From contig NZ_FUZZ01000001.1 in the NCBI RefSeq assembly GCF_900168065.1, positions 3,344,623 to 3,408,622 of the forward strand: 64,000 nucleotides of DNA. Reading direction: 5' to 3'. Below are positions 8,067-16,488 of the stretch, in pieces. The notes beneath the pieces are model-generated. The model saw only the letters and a program-made list of their open reading frames with translations, did no database searches and was not told the DNA's origin. Position numbers and translations under genes: made by a program. The DNA comes from Chitinophaga ginsengisegetis. Its GTDB lineage: Bacteria > Bacteroidota > Bacteroidia > Chitinophagales > Chitinophagaceae. Numbering within the stretch: position 1 is the first letter of the stretch; the number at the start of each line of letters is the position of its first letter.

Positions 8067-9581
8067 ATGATATCTATCGTAATTCCTGTATTAAACGAAG
8101 GTGCTACCATACGCCAGGTTATTAAAACCGTAAAGAAAACAACCCGGAAAATTGAGATCATTGTGGTAGATGATAATTCTACAGACAACACAGTGGAAGA
8201 GGCGATGAAAGAACATGTGAGAGTGATTACCAGCAGCCAGCGCGGAAAAGGAATATCTATGCGTGAAGGTATGATGGCTGCCAAACATGATATTATTGCC
8301 TACGTAGATGGCGACATCCTGACTTACCCCGACAATATTATAGACCTATTAACTGGTCCTATCGAAAAAGACGAAGCTGACTTCGTCAAATCCTACTTTG
8401 AAAGGCAGGCAGGCAGGGTCACCCAATTGGTGGCCAAGCCACTGCTGAGTATATTATTCCCCGAGATTGCGCATTTCCAGCAGCCACTCAGCGGTATGAT
8501 TGCAGCACGTAAATCTTTCCTTTCCCGTGTGCATTTTGAAAATGATTATGGCGTAGATATCGGCCTGCTGATAGATATGCATCACCTGGGCGCGCGCATC
8601 ACAGAAGCCAATATCGGAAAGGTGGAAAATGCTATGCAAACCTGGGAACAGCTGAGCAAAATGTCGAGAGAAGTATCCCGCACCATTCTCCGCAAGGCGG
8701 AAAATATACCACAGGAAAACCTCGAAACACTGGGAAATATTAACCTGATCCGGGAGCAGATGGAGTACTCTATCCTGGAATCTATTGATAAATTACAGAA
8801 GATGGTCATCTTCAACCTCGATCATGCGGTGTTTACACAAGATTACATGCAGTGGGCCGCAGTGGCCTTTGGGCAGGAGGAAGGATTACAGGAAATTGAA
8901 TCTGCCGGACATAGCGAAGTAACTACACTACATTTAAAAGCTACTCTTTTTGAAGGGCGCAACATTGCAGAACTGCTGGAAGTAGCCGATGCTATTCCGT
9001 TGGTACCCGGCATCCGCGAAATAGTGCGTGAGCTGAAAAAAAGAGGCTATGCTGTTGGTCTTATCACCGATGGATTTGGTACTGTTGCCCGTCATATTAA
9101 GAATCAGCTGGGAATGGATTTCGTATTTGCCAATAAGCTGCATCTGGTGAACAGCGTGGCTACCGGCGAGTTTACCATTGCAGATTATTTCATGAAAGGA
9201 GCCGAGTATTCCCGGAGCAATATGTATCCTTACATCGCGCAGCAATATCATATTAATACACAGAATATCATTTATGTGGGAGATGGAAAACGGGACAGCA
9301 AATTATTAACCGAGGCCGGCATCGGCGTTGCTTTTTGTCCACAGTATCCCGGCAATGTTGTAGAAAAGGTTGCCGATAAAATCATCAGTGGTTTATCATT
9401 AGCGCCATTGCTGGATATTGCGCAGGCCAGTCCTGCAAAGTTTGGAATCAAGCTACCGGCTATCAGTAAAAAGCAGGCGCGTAATATTGGAGTTGGCAGC
9501 CTGATAGGATTAGCCGGAGCAGGATTACTTTACCTGGCCGTGCGGCAGATGCGTAATAAAAAAGAGATGGCCGCCTGTTGA
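8067..9581 (+). CDS. Fused GT2 glycosyltransferase - HAD phosphatase-like protein with C-terminal membrane anchor
   Basis: Two enzymatic domains in one 504-residue chain. Residues 1 to about 220 are a GT-A family 2 domain: IVIPVLNEG (4-12), VVDDNSTD (33-40), the metal-binding DGD at 81-83 and QPLSGMIAARKSF plus DYGVDIGLLID (139-170), a pattern I associate with glucosyl-3-phosphoglycerate synthase-like enzymes. Residues about 245-445 are a SerB-like HAD domain with motif II T334 and motif IV GDGKRD (406-410 region). Motif I, normally DxDxT, reads NLDHA here: the nucleophile position is Asn250 and the Thr is Ala. A hydrophobic stretch near 474-492 flanked by basic residues would anchor the C-terminus. 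A sugar-phosphoglycerate role is inference only. Confidence 0.8.
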   Translation: MISIVIPVLNEGATIRQVIKTVKKTTRKIEIIVVDDNSTDNTVEEAMKEHVRVITSSQRGKGISMREGMMAAKHDIIAYVDGDILTYPDNIIDLLTGPIEKDEADFVKSYFERQAGRVTQLVAKPLLSILFPEIAHFQQPLSGMIAARKSFLSRVHFENDYGVDIGLLIDMHHLGARITEANIGKVENAMQTWEQLSKMSREVSRTILRKAENIPQENLETLGNINLIREQMEYSILESIDKLQKMVIFNLDHAVFTQDYMQWAAVAFGQEEGLQEIESAGHSEVTTLHLKATLFEGRNIAELLEVADAIPLVPGIREIVRELKKRGYAVGLITDGFGTVARHIKNQLGMDFVFANKLHLVNSVATGEFTIADYFMKGAEYSRSNMYPYIAQQYHINTQNIIYVGDGKRDSKLLTEAGIGVAFCPQYPGNVVEKVADKIISGLSLAPLLDIAQASPAKFGIKLPAISKKQARNIGVGSLIGLAGAGLLYLAVRQMRNKKEMAAC

Positions 9582-9604
9582 TAATATTCATTCAGCTATA
9601 AAAC

Positions 9605-9638
9605 GAAAAGGCGCAGCGGATAACCGCTGCGCCTTTTC
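9605..9638. terminator. Bidirectional terminator between GT2-HAD gene and dksA-like gene
   Basis: A perfect 15-bp stem (9605-9619 with 9624-9638) rich in GC in the middle and bounded by A/T runs, 4-nt loop. It serves two convergent genes. Confidence 0.9.
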
Positions 9639-9657
9639 TGTCTTAATACTATTAAGA

Positions 9658-10701
9658 CTATTTACTTTTAGCCAGTTTGGCTTCAATGCTCAAGGTGGCG
9701 TGAGGAACTGCTCTGAGGCGTGCTTTATCTATGAGTTTACCGGTTACGCGGCAAATACCATAGGTTTTGTTTTCAATACGCATCATTGCTTTTTCCAGGT
9801 GATCGATGAACTGGATCTGACGGCTGGCCATTTGGTTCAGTTGCTCTCTTTCCTGGGAGCCGCTGCCATCTTCCATACTCATGTATTTATTCTCTGTATC
9901 GTCAGTACCTGCCTCGTCTTTACGGGTGATCAGGCCTTGCAGATAGATGAGCTCCTTTTTAGCTGATTCCAGCTTCTTTTGGATCAATTCTCTAAACTCC
10001 TGCAGGTCTGAATCACTGTATCTGTATACAGGACCAGTAGGTTGCGCTGGTTGATCCAGCACTGACTTGGTGAATTCAGGTTGGTAAGTTACCAGGGTAG
10101 CTTTTCCACCTTTTTTCTCAGATTTTTCAGTTTTTTCGGGTTTCTCGGATCTTTCCGCCTTTACTGACTTTTCAGCCTTAACAACAGGCTTTTCCGCTGC
10201 TTTTTTTGTGGATTCTTTTTCCTTAGCAACTTCTACCTTAGTATCTGCTTTCTTTACTGCCATCGTTTTAAGTTCTTTTTCTTCTGACTTAGAAATAAAT
10301 GGTTTCTCTTTTCCAGCGGAAACACTTTTCGTTACCACTTGCTGCTTTACAGCAGGCTCTTTTTTAACGGTCGATTTCGCAGGTACAGCAACTTTCTTGA
10401 CGGATGATGTTTTACTGTTTGGTAAGGCAGAGGCCTTTTTCACTGCTTTTTTAGGCGCCGGAGCGGCTTTTTTGGCAGTGCTTTTAGCTACCACGGCTTT
10501 TCCGGCTGCTGGTTTTGCTGCTGTTTTAGGAGCCGCCTTTGCAGGGGCTGCTTTTGCAGCTGCTTTCTTTGGAGCGGGCGCCGCTTTCTTTACCGGAGCA
10601 GGTTTAGCAGCTTTCTTCGCTGGTGATGCCTTTGCTACAGTCTTCTTAGCCGGAGCCGCCTTCTGGGTCGTTTTACTAGCAACCTTCTTTTTTGTTGCCA
10701 T
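9658..10701 (-). CDS. TraR/DksA-family protein with long Lys/Ala/Pro-rich N-terminal tail
   Basis: The C-terminal third (about 230-347) resembles DksA/TraR proteins, which bind RNA polymerase: a coiled-coil region, then GICRVTGKLIDKARLRAVPH. The zinc finger is degraded; the usual CxxC pairs read CRVT and SIEA, leaving one cysteine (C317) in the whole protein. The N-terminal 230 residues are low-complexity, highly basic and Ala/Lys/Pro-rich (AKKAAKPAPVKKAAPAPKKA-type repeats), like histone H1 tails, then more Glu/Lys-rich. It starts 6 bp after the ileS stop, so the two are co-transcribed. Related zinc-free DksA-like proteins are, to my knowledge, common in Bacteroidota; the tail length varies. 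Confidence 0.85.
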   Translation of the reverse strand: MATKKKVASKTTQKAAPAKKTVAKASPAKKAAKPAPVKKAAPAPKKAAAKAAPAKAAPKTAAKPAAGKAVVAKSTAKKAAPAPKKAVKKASALPNSKTSSVKKVAVPAKSTVKKEPAVKQQVVTKSVSAGKEKPFISKSEEKELKTMAVKKADTKVEVAKEKESTKKAAEKPVVKAEKSVKAERSEKPEKTEKSEKKGGKATLVTYQPEFTKSVLDQPAQPTGPVYRYSDSDLQEFRELIQKKLESAKKELIYLQGLITRKDEAGTDDTENKYMSMEDGSGSQEREQLNQMASRQIQFIDHLEKAMMRIENKTYGICRVTGKLIDKARLRAVPHATLSIEAKLAKSK

Positions 10702-10707
10702 GGGGGA

Positions 10708-13700
10708 TTAGCTTTTTTTGTTAACTAATACATTAAATTTAAGGTCGTTTACCTCTATTTCTGTACCATCTTGTAATCGCTCCACTAATTCCAGGCTATC
10801 TGCCAAAATTTCCGTGCAAATATAATCATTATAGTTCACAATGGCCGACTTGAGCGTATCCACACTTTCAACTGTTACGTCAATTCTGTCAGTCAATGCA
10901 AAATCACTATCCTTACGGATTTTCTGTATCCGGTTTACCAGTTCCCTGGCATTTCCTTCATCCTGTAACTGGGGGGTAATAGTAATGTCGAGCGCTACCG
11001 TTAAGGCGCCTTTATTAGCTACTGTCCATCCCGGAATATCTTCGGAAATGATTTCAACGTCAGAGAGTTGGATTTGCAACTGCTCTCCCTCTACAACCAG
11101 ATTGAAATGGCCGTCGCGCTCAATGGTGGTAATTTCTGCCTCTGTAAACGCGCTGATCGCGGCTGCTACAGATTTCATCTTTGCTCCCATTTTACCACCG
11201 AGGGACTTGAAGTTAGGCTTAATCTTTTTCTTGATAAAACCCTCCGTTTCCGTAAGATAATCAATCCCTTTGACATTGACCTCACTTTTTATCAGGTCGG
11301 CTACCAATTCTATTTGCTCTTTCATTCTGCCATTTGCCACCGGAATTAAAATCTTCTGCAAAGGCTGACGAACCTTAATGTTCACCTTTTTACGCAAGGA
11401 TAATACCAGCGAGGAAATATCCTGCGCCAGCTGCATCCTTTCTTCCAGATCAATATCCACCGCACCTTCATTTATCACAGGAAAATCAGTGTGATGGATG
11501 GAAGCTGCCTTGCTAAGGCCACTCACACTGTTCAGGTTGTTAAATAACCAATCGGTGAAAAATGGGGAAACCGGGGCCATCAATTGTGCAATTTTTTCCA
11601 AACATTCGTATAATGTCTGGTAAGCGCTGATCTTATCATGCTCATAGTCCCCTTTCCAGAACCGGCGACGGCACAAACGCACGTACCAGTTACTCAGCTG
11701 CTCATCCACAAAACGCTCTATCGCTCTGCCTGCCTGTGTAGGCTCGTAATCGTCGAAGCTACTGGTCACATCTTTTACCAGCGTATTCAATACGGAAATA
11801 ATCCATCGGTCAATTTCCGGACGTTCTTCTAAAGGAATATATGCTTCCCTGAAAGTAAACTTATCAAGATTTGCATACATAGCAAAGAAATTGTATGTAT
11901 TGTACAGGGTGCCAAACAATTTACGCTGCGCTTCACCTATACCTTTTACATCAAACTTTAAACTATCCCAGGGTGAAGCATTGGTGATCAGGTACCAACG
12001 GGTGGCATCTGCCCCAAACTTTTCAATGGTTTCAAACGGATTCACCACGTTGCCGAGGCGTTTACTCATTTTCTGCCCCTTCGCATCCAGTACTAACCCG
12101 TTGGAAACTACTGTTTTATACGCCACGCTATCAAACAGCATAACGCCCAGTGCGTGTAAAGTATAGAACCAGCCACGGGTTTGATCCACGCCCTCAGCAA
12201 TAAAATCAGCCGGGAAAGCCTGTCCTTTATCTATCAGCTCTTTATTCTCAAAGGGATAATGCCACTGTGCATATGGCATCGCGCCGCTGTCAAACCAAAC
12301 ATCCACCAGATCAGGTTCACGACGCATTGGTTTGCCTGATGGGCTCACCAGGATAATATCATCCACATATGGTTTATGCAGATCCAGGATGCCCTCATGG
12401 AGATAGGACTTATTCACATCTCCGCCCAACACCTGGTTTGCCTTGCGGATTTCTGCATTCAGTTCCTCAATACCTCCGATACAGATTTCTTCTGTACCGT
12501 CTTCTGTACGCCAGATAGGCAACGGCGTACCCCAGTAACGGCTACGGCTGAGGTTCCAGTCCACCATGTTCTCCAACCAGTTGCCAAAACGACCGGTACC
12601 GGTGGATGCCGGCTTCCAGTTGATCGTTTTATTCAACTCTACCATCCTGTCTTTTACCGCAGTGGTTTTTATAAACCACGCATCCAGCGGGTAATACAAT
12701 ACCGGCTTATCAGTACGCCAGCAATGCGGATAGGTATGTTCGTACTTTTCTACCTTAAATGCACGGTTTTCTTTCTTCAGCTTCACGGCGATATCCACGT
12801 CTACATCTTTGTAATCGGGATCATCTTTATAATTCTTTACATATCTGCCTGAAAATTCACCAACATTCTCTGTAAACTTACCGGTTCTGTCTACCAGCGT
12901 TAAAATACCAATACCATATTTCTTACCTACCCGGTTATCATCCGCGCCAAAAGCGGGAGCAGTATGAACGATACCCGTACCATCTTCTGTAGTAACAAAG
13001 TCACCGAGGATTACACGGAATGGGTCGCCTTCTTCCGGCTGGGCAAATGGTAATAACTGTTCGTAACGGATATTTTCGAGCTGACTGCCCTTAAAGCTGG
13101 TCAGTATCTTCCACGGAATCACTTTATCGCCTTCCTGGTATGCCGCAAAGTCGCCGTTTTCTCCTTCTGCCTTGAAGTATTTACCCAGCAGCACTTTAGC
13201 CATTACAACATTCACCGGCAGGTGAGTATATGGGTTAAAAGTGTTTACCAGTACATATTCTATATTAGCACCTACCGTTAAACCCAGATTTGATGGTAAA
13301 GTCCACGGGGTGGTAGTCCAGGCCAGGAAAAATACCTCATCTGATCCTGCCGCATCAAAAAGAAACTGAGAATTACTTGCTTTTTGGGCCTTAAACATCG
13401 CCACAACCGTAGTATCCTTTACGTCCTTATAGGTGCCCGGCTGATTCAGCTCATGGGAGCTCAGACCGGTACCCGCCGCAGGGGAGTAAGGCTGGATACT
13501 TACACTTTTATACAGGAATCCTTTTTTATAAAGCGTTTGAAGACACCACCAGAGTGTTTCAATATAATTGTTCTCAAAAGTGATATATGGATCTTTCAGA
13601 TCAACCCAGTATCCCATTTTCAGGGTCAGGTCATCCCACATATCTTTATACTTCAATACCTCCCGGCGGCAGGTATCATTATATTCAGCAACAGAAATCT

Positions 13701-14034
13701 TCTTGCCTATATCTTCTTTGGTAATCCCTAAAGTTTTTTCAACACCCAGTTCCACCGGCAAACCGTGGGTATCCCACCCACCTTTACGCTTTACCTGGTA
13801 ACCACGCATCGTTTTATAGCGACACACCAGGTCTTTTAATGTACGTGAAATAACATGGTGAATACCCGGTAAACCATTGGCGCTTGGAGGTCCTTCATAA
13901 AAAACAAAAGGAGTGGCGCCTTCGCGCACTTCCACACTTTTTTCAAAAGTCTGGTGCTGCTCCCAGTGTTGCAGTATATCTTTCTCTATCTGAGGTAAAT
14001 TCAACTGGTTATATTCCTGATATTTGCTGGACAT
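10708..14034 (-). CDS. ileS: Isoleucine--tRNA ligase
   Basis: Charges tRNA-Ile; class I synthetase, cytoplasmic. At 1108 residues it is longer than E. coli IleS and matches the eukaryote-like (type 2) branch. Visible motifs: GPPSANGLPGIHH at 48-60 (the HIGH region), WTTTPWTLPSN in the editing domain, and QKMSKRLGN (KMSKS-type loop with Arg in the last position). The C-terminal part lacks a Cys4 zinc cluster, as in type 2 enzymes. It is followed by the dksA-like gene with a 6-bp gap. A variant -7 box, TAACTTCG, lies at 14089-14096 on the minus strand. Confidence 0.97.
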   Translation of the reverse strand: MSSKYQEYNQLNLPQIEKDILQHWEQHQTFEKSVEVREGATPFVFYEGPPSANGLPGIHHVISRTLKDLVCRYKTMRGYQVKRKGGWDTHGLPVELGVEKTLGITKEDIGKKISVAEYNDTCRREVLKYKDMWDDLTLKMGYWVDLKDPYITFENNYIETLWWCLQTLYKKGFLYKSVSIQPYSPAAGTGLSSHELNQPGTYKDVKDTTVVAMFKAQKASNSQFLFDAAGSDEVFFLAWTTTPWTLPSNLGLTVGANIEYVLVNTFNPYTHLPVNVVMAKVLLGKYFKAEGENGDFAAYQEGDKVIPWKILTSFKGSQLENIRYEQLLPFAQPEEGDPFRVILGDFVTTEDGTGIVHTAPAFGADDNRVGKKYGIGILTLVDRTGKFTENVGEFSGRYVKNYKDDPDYKDVDVDIAVKLKKENRAFKVEKYEHTYPHCWRTDKPVLYYPLDAWFIKTTAVKDRMVELNKTINWKPASTGTGRFGNWLENMVDWNLSRSRYWGTPLPIWRTEDGTEEICIGGIEELNAEIRKANQVLGGDVNKSYLHEGILDLHKPYVDDIILVSPSGKPMRREPDLVDVWFDSGAMPYAQWHYPFENKELIDKGQAFPADFIAEGVDQTRGWFYTLHALGVMLFDSVAYKTVVSNGLVLDAKGQKMSKRLGNVVNPFETIEKFGADATRWYLITNASPWDSLKFDVKGIGEAQRKLFGTLYNTYNFFAMYANLDKFTFREAYIPLEERPEIDRWIISVLNTLVKDVTSSFDDYEPTQAGRAIERFVDEQLSNWYVRLCRRRFWKGDYEHDKISAYQTLYECLEKIAQLMAPVSPFFTDWLFNNLNSVSGLSKAASIHHTDFPVINEGAVDIDLEERMQLAQDISSLVLSLRKKVNIKVRQPLQKILIPVANGRMKEQIELVADLIKSEVNVKGIDYLTETEGFIKKKIKPNFKSLGGKMGAKMKSVAAAISAFTEAEITTIERDGHFNLVVEGEQLQIQLSDVEIISEDIPGWTVANKGALTVALDITITPQLQDEGNARELVNRIQKIRKDSDFALTDRIDVTVESVDTLKSAIVNYNDYICTEILADSLELVERLQDGTEIEVNDLKFNVLVNKKS

Positions 14035-14291
14035 AAAACAATTCCCCGCCCTTTGATGTTATTTAGACAATAATTGATTAAAATTGTGCGAAGTTAAGAA
14101 AATACGCTGGCTCCTAAATGGCCATCTTTGCTAAAAACTGTGCTTTTTGAATATTTTTTATTGTTTTTTTTGTAATTTGCAATAAAGAGTATCTAAACTG
14201 CGTTTTTGGCATTGTTTTAGCTAACTAGCCAGGAAGAAATTAGAAAAACCTAGTAGTTAATTTTAACCCAACGGAAAAAACCATATCAAAT

Positions 14292-14756
14292 ATGAAAAAG
14301 TTGACGTTAATATTTTGCGCGGTTCTATTCACTTCCGGCATAACTTTTGCACAGCAAAAAAAATCAGTTAAAAAAACAAAGATAGTTGCCAAAGCGGTGC
14401 AAGCACCTGAGGCAGTTAAGAGTTCTTTTGATCAGAATTTTGCGGGAACAGCAGCTGCTAAGTGGACAAAGACAAGTGCAGGACATTGGACAGCAAGTTT
14501 CCAAAAAGACAACATAAACACAATTGCAGAGTATGATGCGGATGGCAAATGGGTTGCCACAAGAAGCGCTTATGATGCTCAAAATCTTCCGGAATCAGTG
14601 GCTGGTACACTGAAAACAAAATATCCGGCAGCAACCATAAAAGATGGCTGGAAAATTGAGAGATCAGATGTAGCTTCATACTACAAAATCAATATTCAGG
14701 ATAATGGTACGGACAAGGCAGTGTTGCTGAATGAAGCTGGTACCATCACTGAATAA
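14292..14756 (+). CDS. Small secreted PepSY-like (DUF2874-type) protein
   Basis: A 154-residue exported protein. A Sec signal peptide is clear: basic start, hydrophobic core LTLIFCAVLFTSGITFA, cleavage before QQKK. After a Lys-rich linker the body has two similar segments built around W-x-A-x-F / Y-K-I-N-I (KWTKTSAGHWTASFQKD and WKIERSDVASYYKINIQD) with an Ala/Val-rich alternation, the pattern of the beta-lactamase-inhibitor-like PepSY domain frequent in Bacteroidota. Function in this group is unknown. Monocistronic, with a good terminator. Confidence 0.75.
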   Translation: MKKLTLIFCAVLFTSGITFAQQKKSVKKTKIVAKAVQAPEAVKSSFDQNFAGTAAAKWTKTSAGHWTASFQKDNINTIAEYDADGKWVATRSAYDAQNLPESVAGTLKTKYPAATIKDGWKIERSDVASYYKINIQDNGTDKAVLLNEAGTITE

Positions 14757-14797
14757 CACAAACAAGTATTTCATAGGTATAGGGATAAATAGGACAG

Positions 14798-14826
14798 ACC
14801 CTGCTCTTTTGGGCGGGGTTTTTTAT
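14798..14826 (+). terminator. Intrinsic terminator of the PepSY-like gene
   Basis: ACCCTGCTC (14798-14806) pairs with GGGCGGGGT (14811-14819) using two G-T pairs, TTTT loop, then a run of six T. Confidence 0.85.
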
Positions 14827-15030
14827 TTGTTATGACTCCTCACATCTGTTTTTCTCACTCCCGCATTTCCCAACATGTGAATTTTTTCCAACGGTAGAAC
14901 CTGCAAATTCCACAACCCGTAAATCGGAAACCTGTAAAGCTCAAACTGCATTTAACAAAAAGGATATAAAGTTAATCCTGTATCATTAGTACTACCTGTA
15001 AGGTTCTGCCAGGCTGGCGCCATTATAGGA

Positions 15031-15104
15031 TAAGCCGTAGATAAGCCGTATATAACCCGTATCTAAGCCGTAGATAACTTGTACCTATAGAGATACGGCT
15101 TATC
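15031..15104. repeat. 11-bp tandem repeat (TAAGCCGTAGA) with an inverted copy
   Basis: Five consecutive 11-bp units start at 15031, 15042, 15053, 15064 and 15075; units 1 and 4 are identical (TAAGCCGTAGA), unit 2 differs by one base, units 3 and 5 are more diverged. GATACGGCTTATC at 15092-15104 is the reverse complement of the same core. Period 11 puts each copy on about the same helix face. Confidence 0.8.
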
Positions 15105-15219
15105 GATGACTTATCATCATTTCATCTCCGGGTATAATCCGGGTTATTATCCAATAGACCTGCTTTTGCACTTGCAGCACTATTTCCTACTACATTTCAG
15201 AAGAATACTTTTCCCTAAC

Positions 15220-15251
15220 AAAAAAAGTCGCCCGCAGAAGCGAACGACTTT
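15220..15251 (-). terminator. Minus-strand terminator in the intergenic region
   Basis: AAAGTCG (15224-15230) and CGACTTT (15245-15251) form the stem with a further short GC pairing inside. Read on the minus strand it is followed by seven T. It would end the transcript of the gene at 15494-16375 after a 3' untranslated stretch of about 240 nt. Confidence 0.65.
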
Positions 15252-15493
15252 ATAAAATCTGGTAGAAACTTTTCTGGCATATTGCACTTCAATGGTGTTT
15301 GATATTCATGCAAGTATGATTTATGGCTTTACTTACTTTTGCCAGCCAAGCTTCTTCCAAGGTCAAATCTGATAAGGAAGCTTATAGGAAACGCAAATGG
15401 ATATCTGCCTATCGTGTTACAAAGAAACACCTATATTTTATCTTCCGTTTTTCAAATCGGGAAAACAAATGATCGAAAAGGGAAAATACCGGC

Positions 15494-16375
15494 TCATTTG
15501 CCCGACTTTAAACTTCTTTTCAGCGCCCGGGAAATGGTAAACCAGTAAAACCTGGCTAACCGCCCCTGGTAGAAATACTTCAAAACCTGCTTGTACTCCC
15601 CCTGGAAATGCAATACAGACATCGCCTGGGCCTTTCCGTCGGTGGCCTTGCAATACACTGCTTCCCCCTTTAATTTAATCGCCTTCCTGTTGCAAAAAGA
15701 CTGGTAAACGCCATTCTCGCTATAAACAGAAGAAATGTTATGGTCAATACCCAGCGAGCTGCCGACGGCATTGGAATTCAAGTAGGGAATACCCTTCTCT
15801 TTTACCCACATATAGAGCAGGGTCATGTCTGAAATAGCCGTTCTTCCTATCTTTTCCTGCTGTATTTTGTAATGCCTCGCCAGGAAATGATCTTGTTTAT
15901 TTCTCTTATAAACCTCCAGCAGGTAATCAGTGAAACTATTGATCAGCGCTTTATTCCAGAACGAAAAATGCGGGGAAATCTGGTGTTCGCTACCTTCTCC
16001 GTAAAAACCTTCACTGCCAATAAATACACCTTGCAAGGATGTATCTTCCCGGATATGCTGCAGGTTATTCACCAGGTAAATATCTGAATCAGAAAGAATA
16101 AAAGTATCCTCATTTTTATGAGCTTCCGCAATAGCGAAGTAACGGGCGAAACAACTTACTTCAAACTCAACCGAGTTGACACTATAGTGTTCATAAAGAG
16201 ACAGGAATTGCTCATACCTGGTGTTGCCTTTCAATTGATCAGGACCAATTACGGTAAGATTCAGGCTCAAACGCCGGGCTTTTCTTTCATATAACTTTAA
16301 ATAGATAAGATCCCTGTTTTCATATATATAGATGTCATTCAACATATGTACTATTTTATCATCTGTTTTAGGCAT
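15494..16375 (-). CDS. Protein of unknown function, possible GT-A glycosyltransferase
   Basis: A 293-residue soluble protein with no signal peptide. I do not recognise a named family. A DXD-like motif in the context TFILSDSDIYLVNN (about residues 90-103) after a predicted strand is the usual sugar-nucleotide/metal site of GT-A glycosyltransferases, and later segments (HFSFWNKALINSFTDYLLE, SDMTLLYMWV) would fit the acceptor half. The C-terminus is basic and aromatic (FYQGRLARFYWFTISRALK), perhaps membrane-associating. It stands alone on the minus strand, downstream of an AraC-type regulator. A shorter start at residue 11 is possible. Confidence 0.5.
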   Translation of the reverse strand: MPKTDDKIVHMLNDIYIYENRDLIYLKLYERKARRLSLNLTVIGPDQLKGNTRYEQFLSLYEHYSVNSVEFEVSCFARYFAIAEAHKNEDTFILSDSDIYLVNNLQHIREDTSLQGVFIGSEGFYGEGSEHQISPHFSFWNKALINSFTDYLLEVYKRNKQDHFLARHYKIQQEKIGRTAISDMTLLYMWVKEKGIPYLNSNAVGSSLGIDHNISSVYSENGVYQSFCNRKAIKLKGEAVYCKATDGKAQAMSVLHFQGEYKQVLKYFYQGRLARFYWFTISRALKRSLKSGK

Positions 16376-16488
16376 AAACAGATGACTTAAAAATCATATA
16401 AATATAGTTACGTTATTTTTAACGCAGAGATATTTCCCTTACAGGGAAAGCATAGCAGTGACGCGTAGAAGTAATGAAGTAGCTGTGT

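Larger units (their letters stand above)
14827..15493. other. Gene-poor 0.67-kb intergenic region
   Basis: No convincing coding sequence. It holds a degenerate 11-bp tandem repeat with an inverted copy (15031-15104), a minus-strand terminator (15220-15251) and an isolated plus-strand TACTTTTG (15334-15341) that looks like a -7 box but has no gene behind it. The only open frame there starts at TTG and mostly overlaps the neighbouring gene. Confidence 0.7.

Noticed and set aside
10208..10711. Long Ala/Phe-rich open frame on the plus strand opposite the DksA-like gene
   Set aside because: It is the mirror of the Lys/Ala/Pro-rich low-complexity region; it has no signal peptide pattern and no separate codon bias, while the minus-strand protein has a recognisable domain and an operon partner.
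15031..15104. 11-bp repeat considered as a CRISPR array
   Set aside because: Repeats are too short, there are no unique spacers, and no cas gene is present.
15339..15548. Short TTG-started frame in the gene-poor gap
   Set aside because: It overlaps the 3' end of the neighbouring gene and has no family or signal features, despite a -7-like TACTTTTG just before it.
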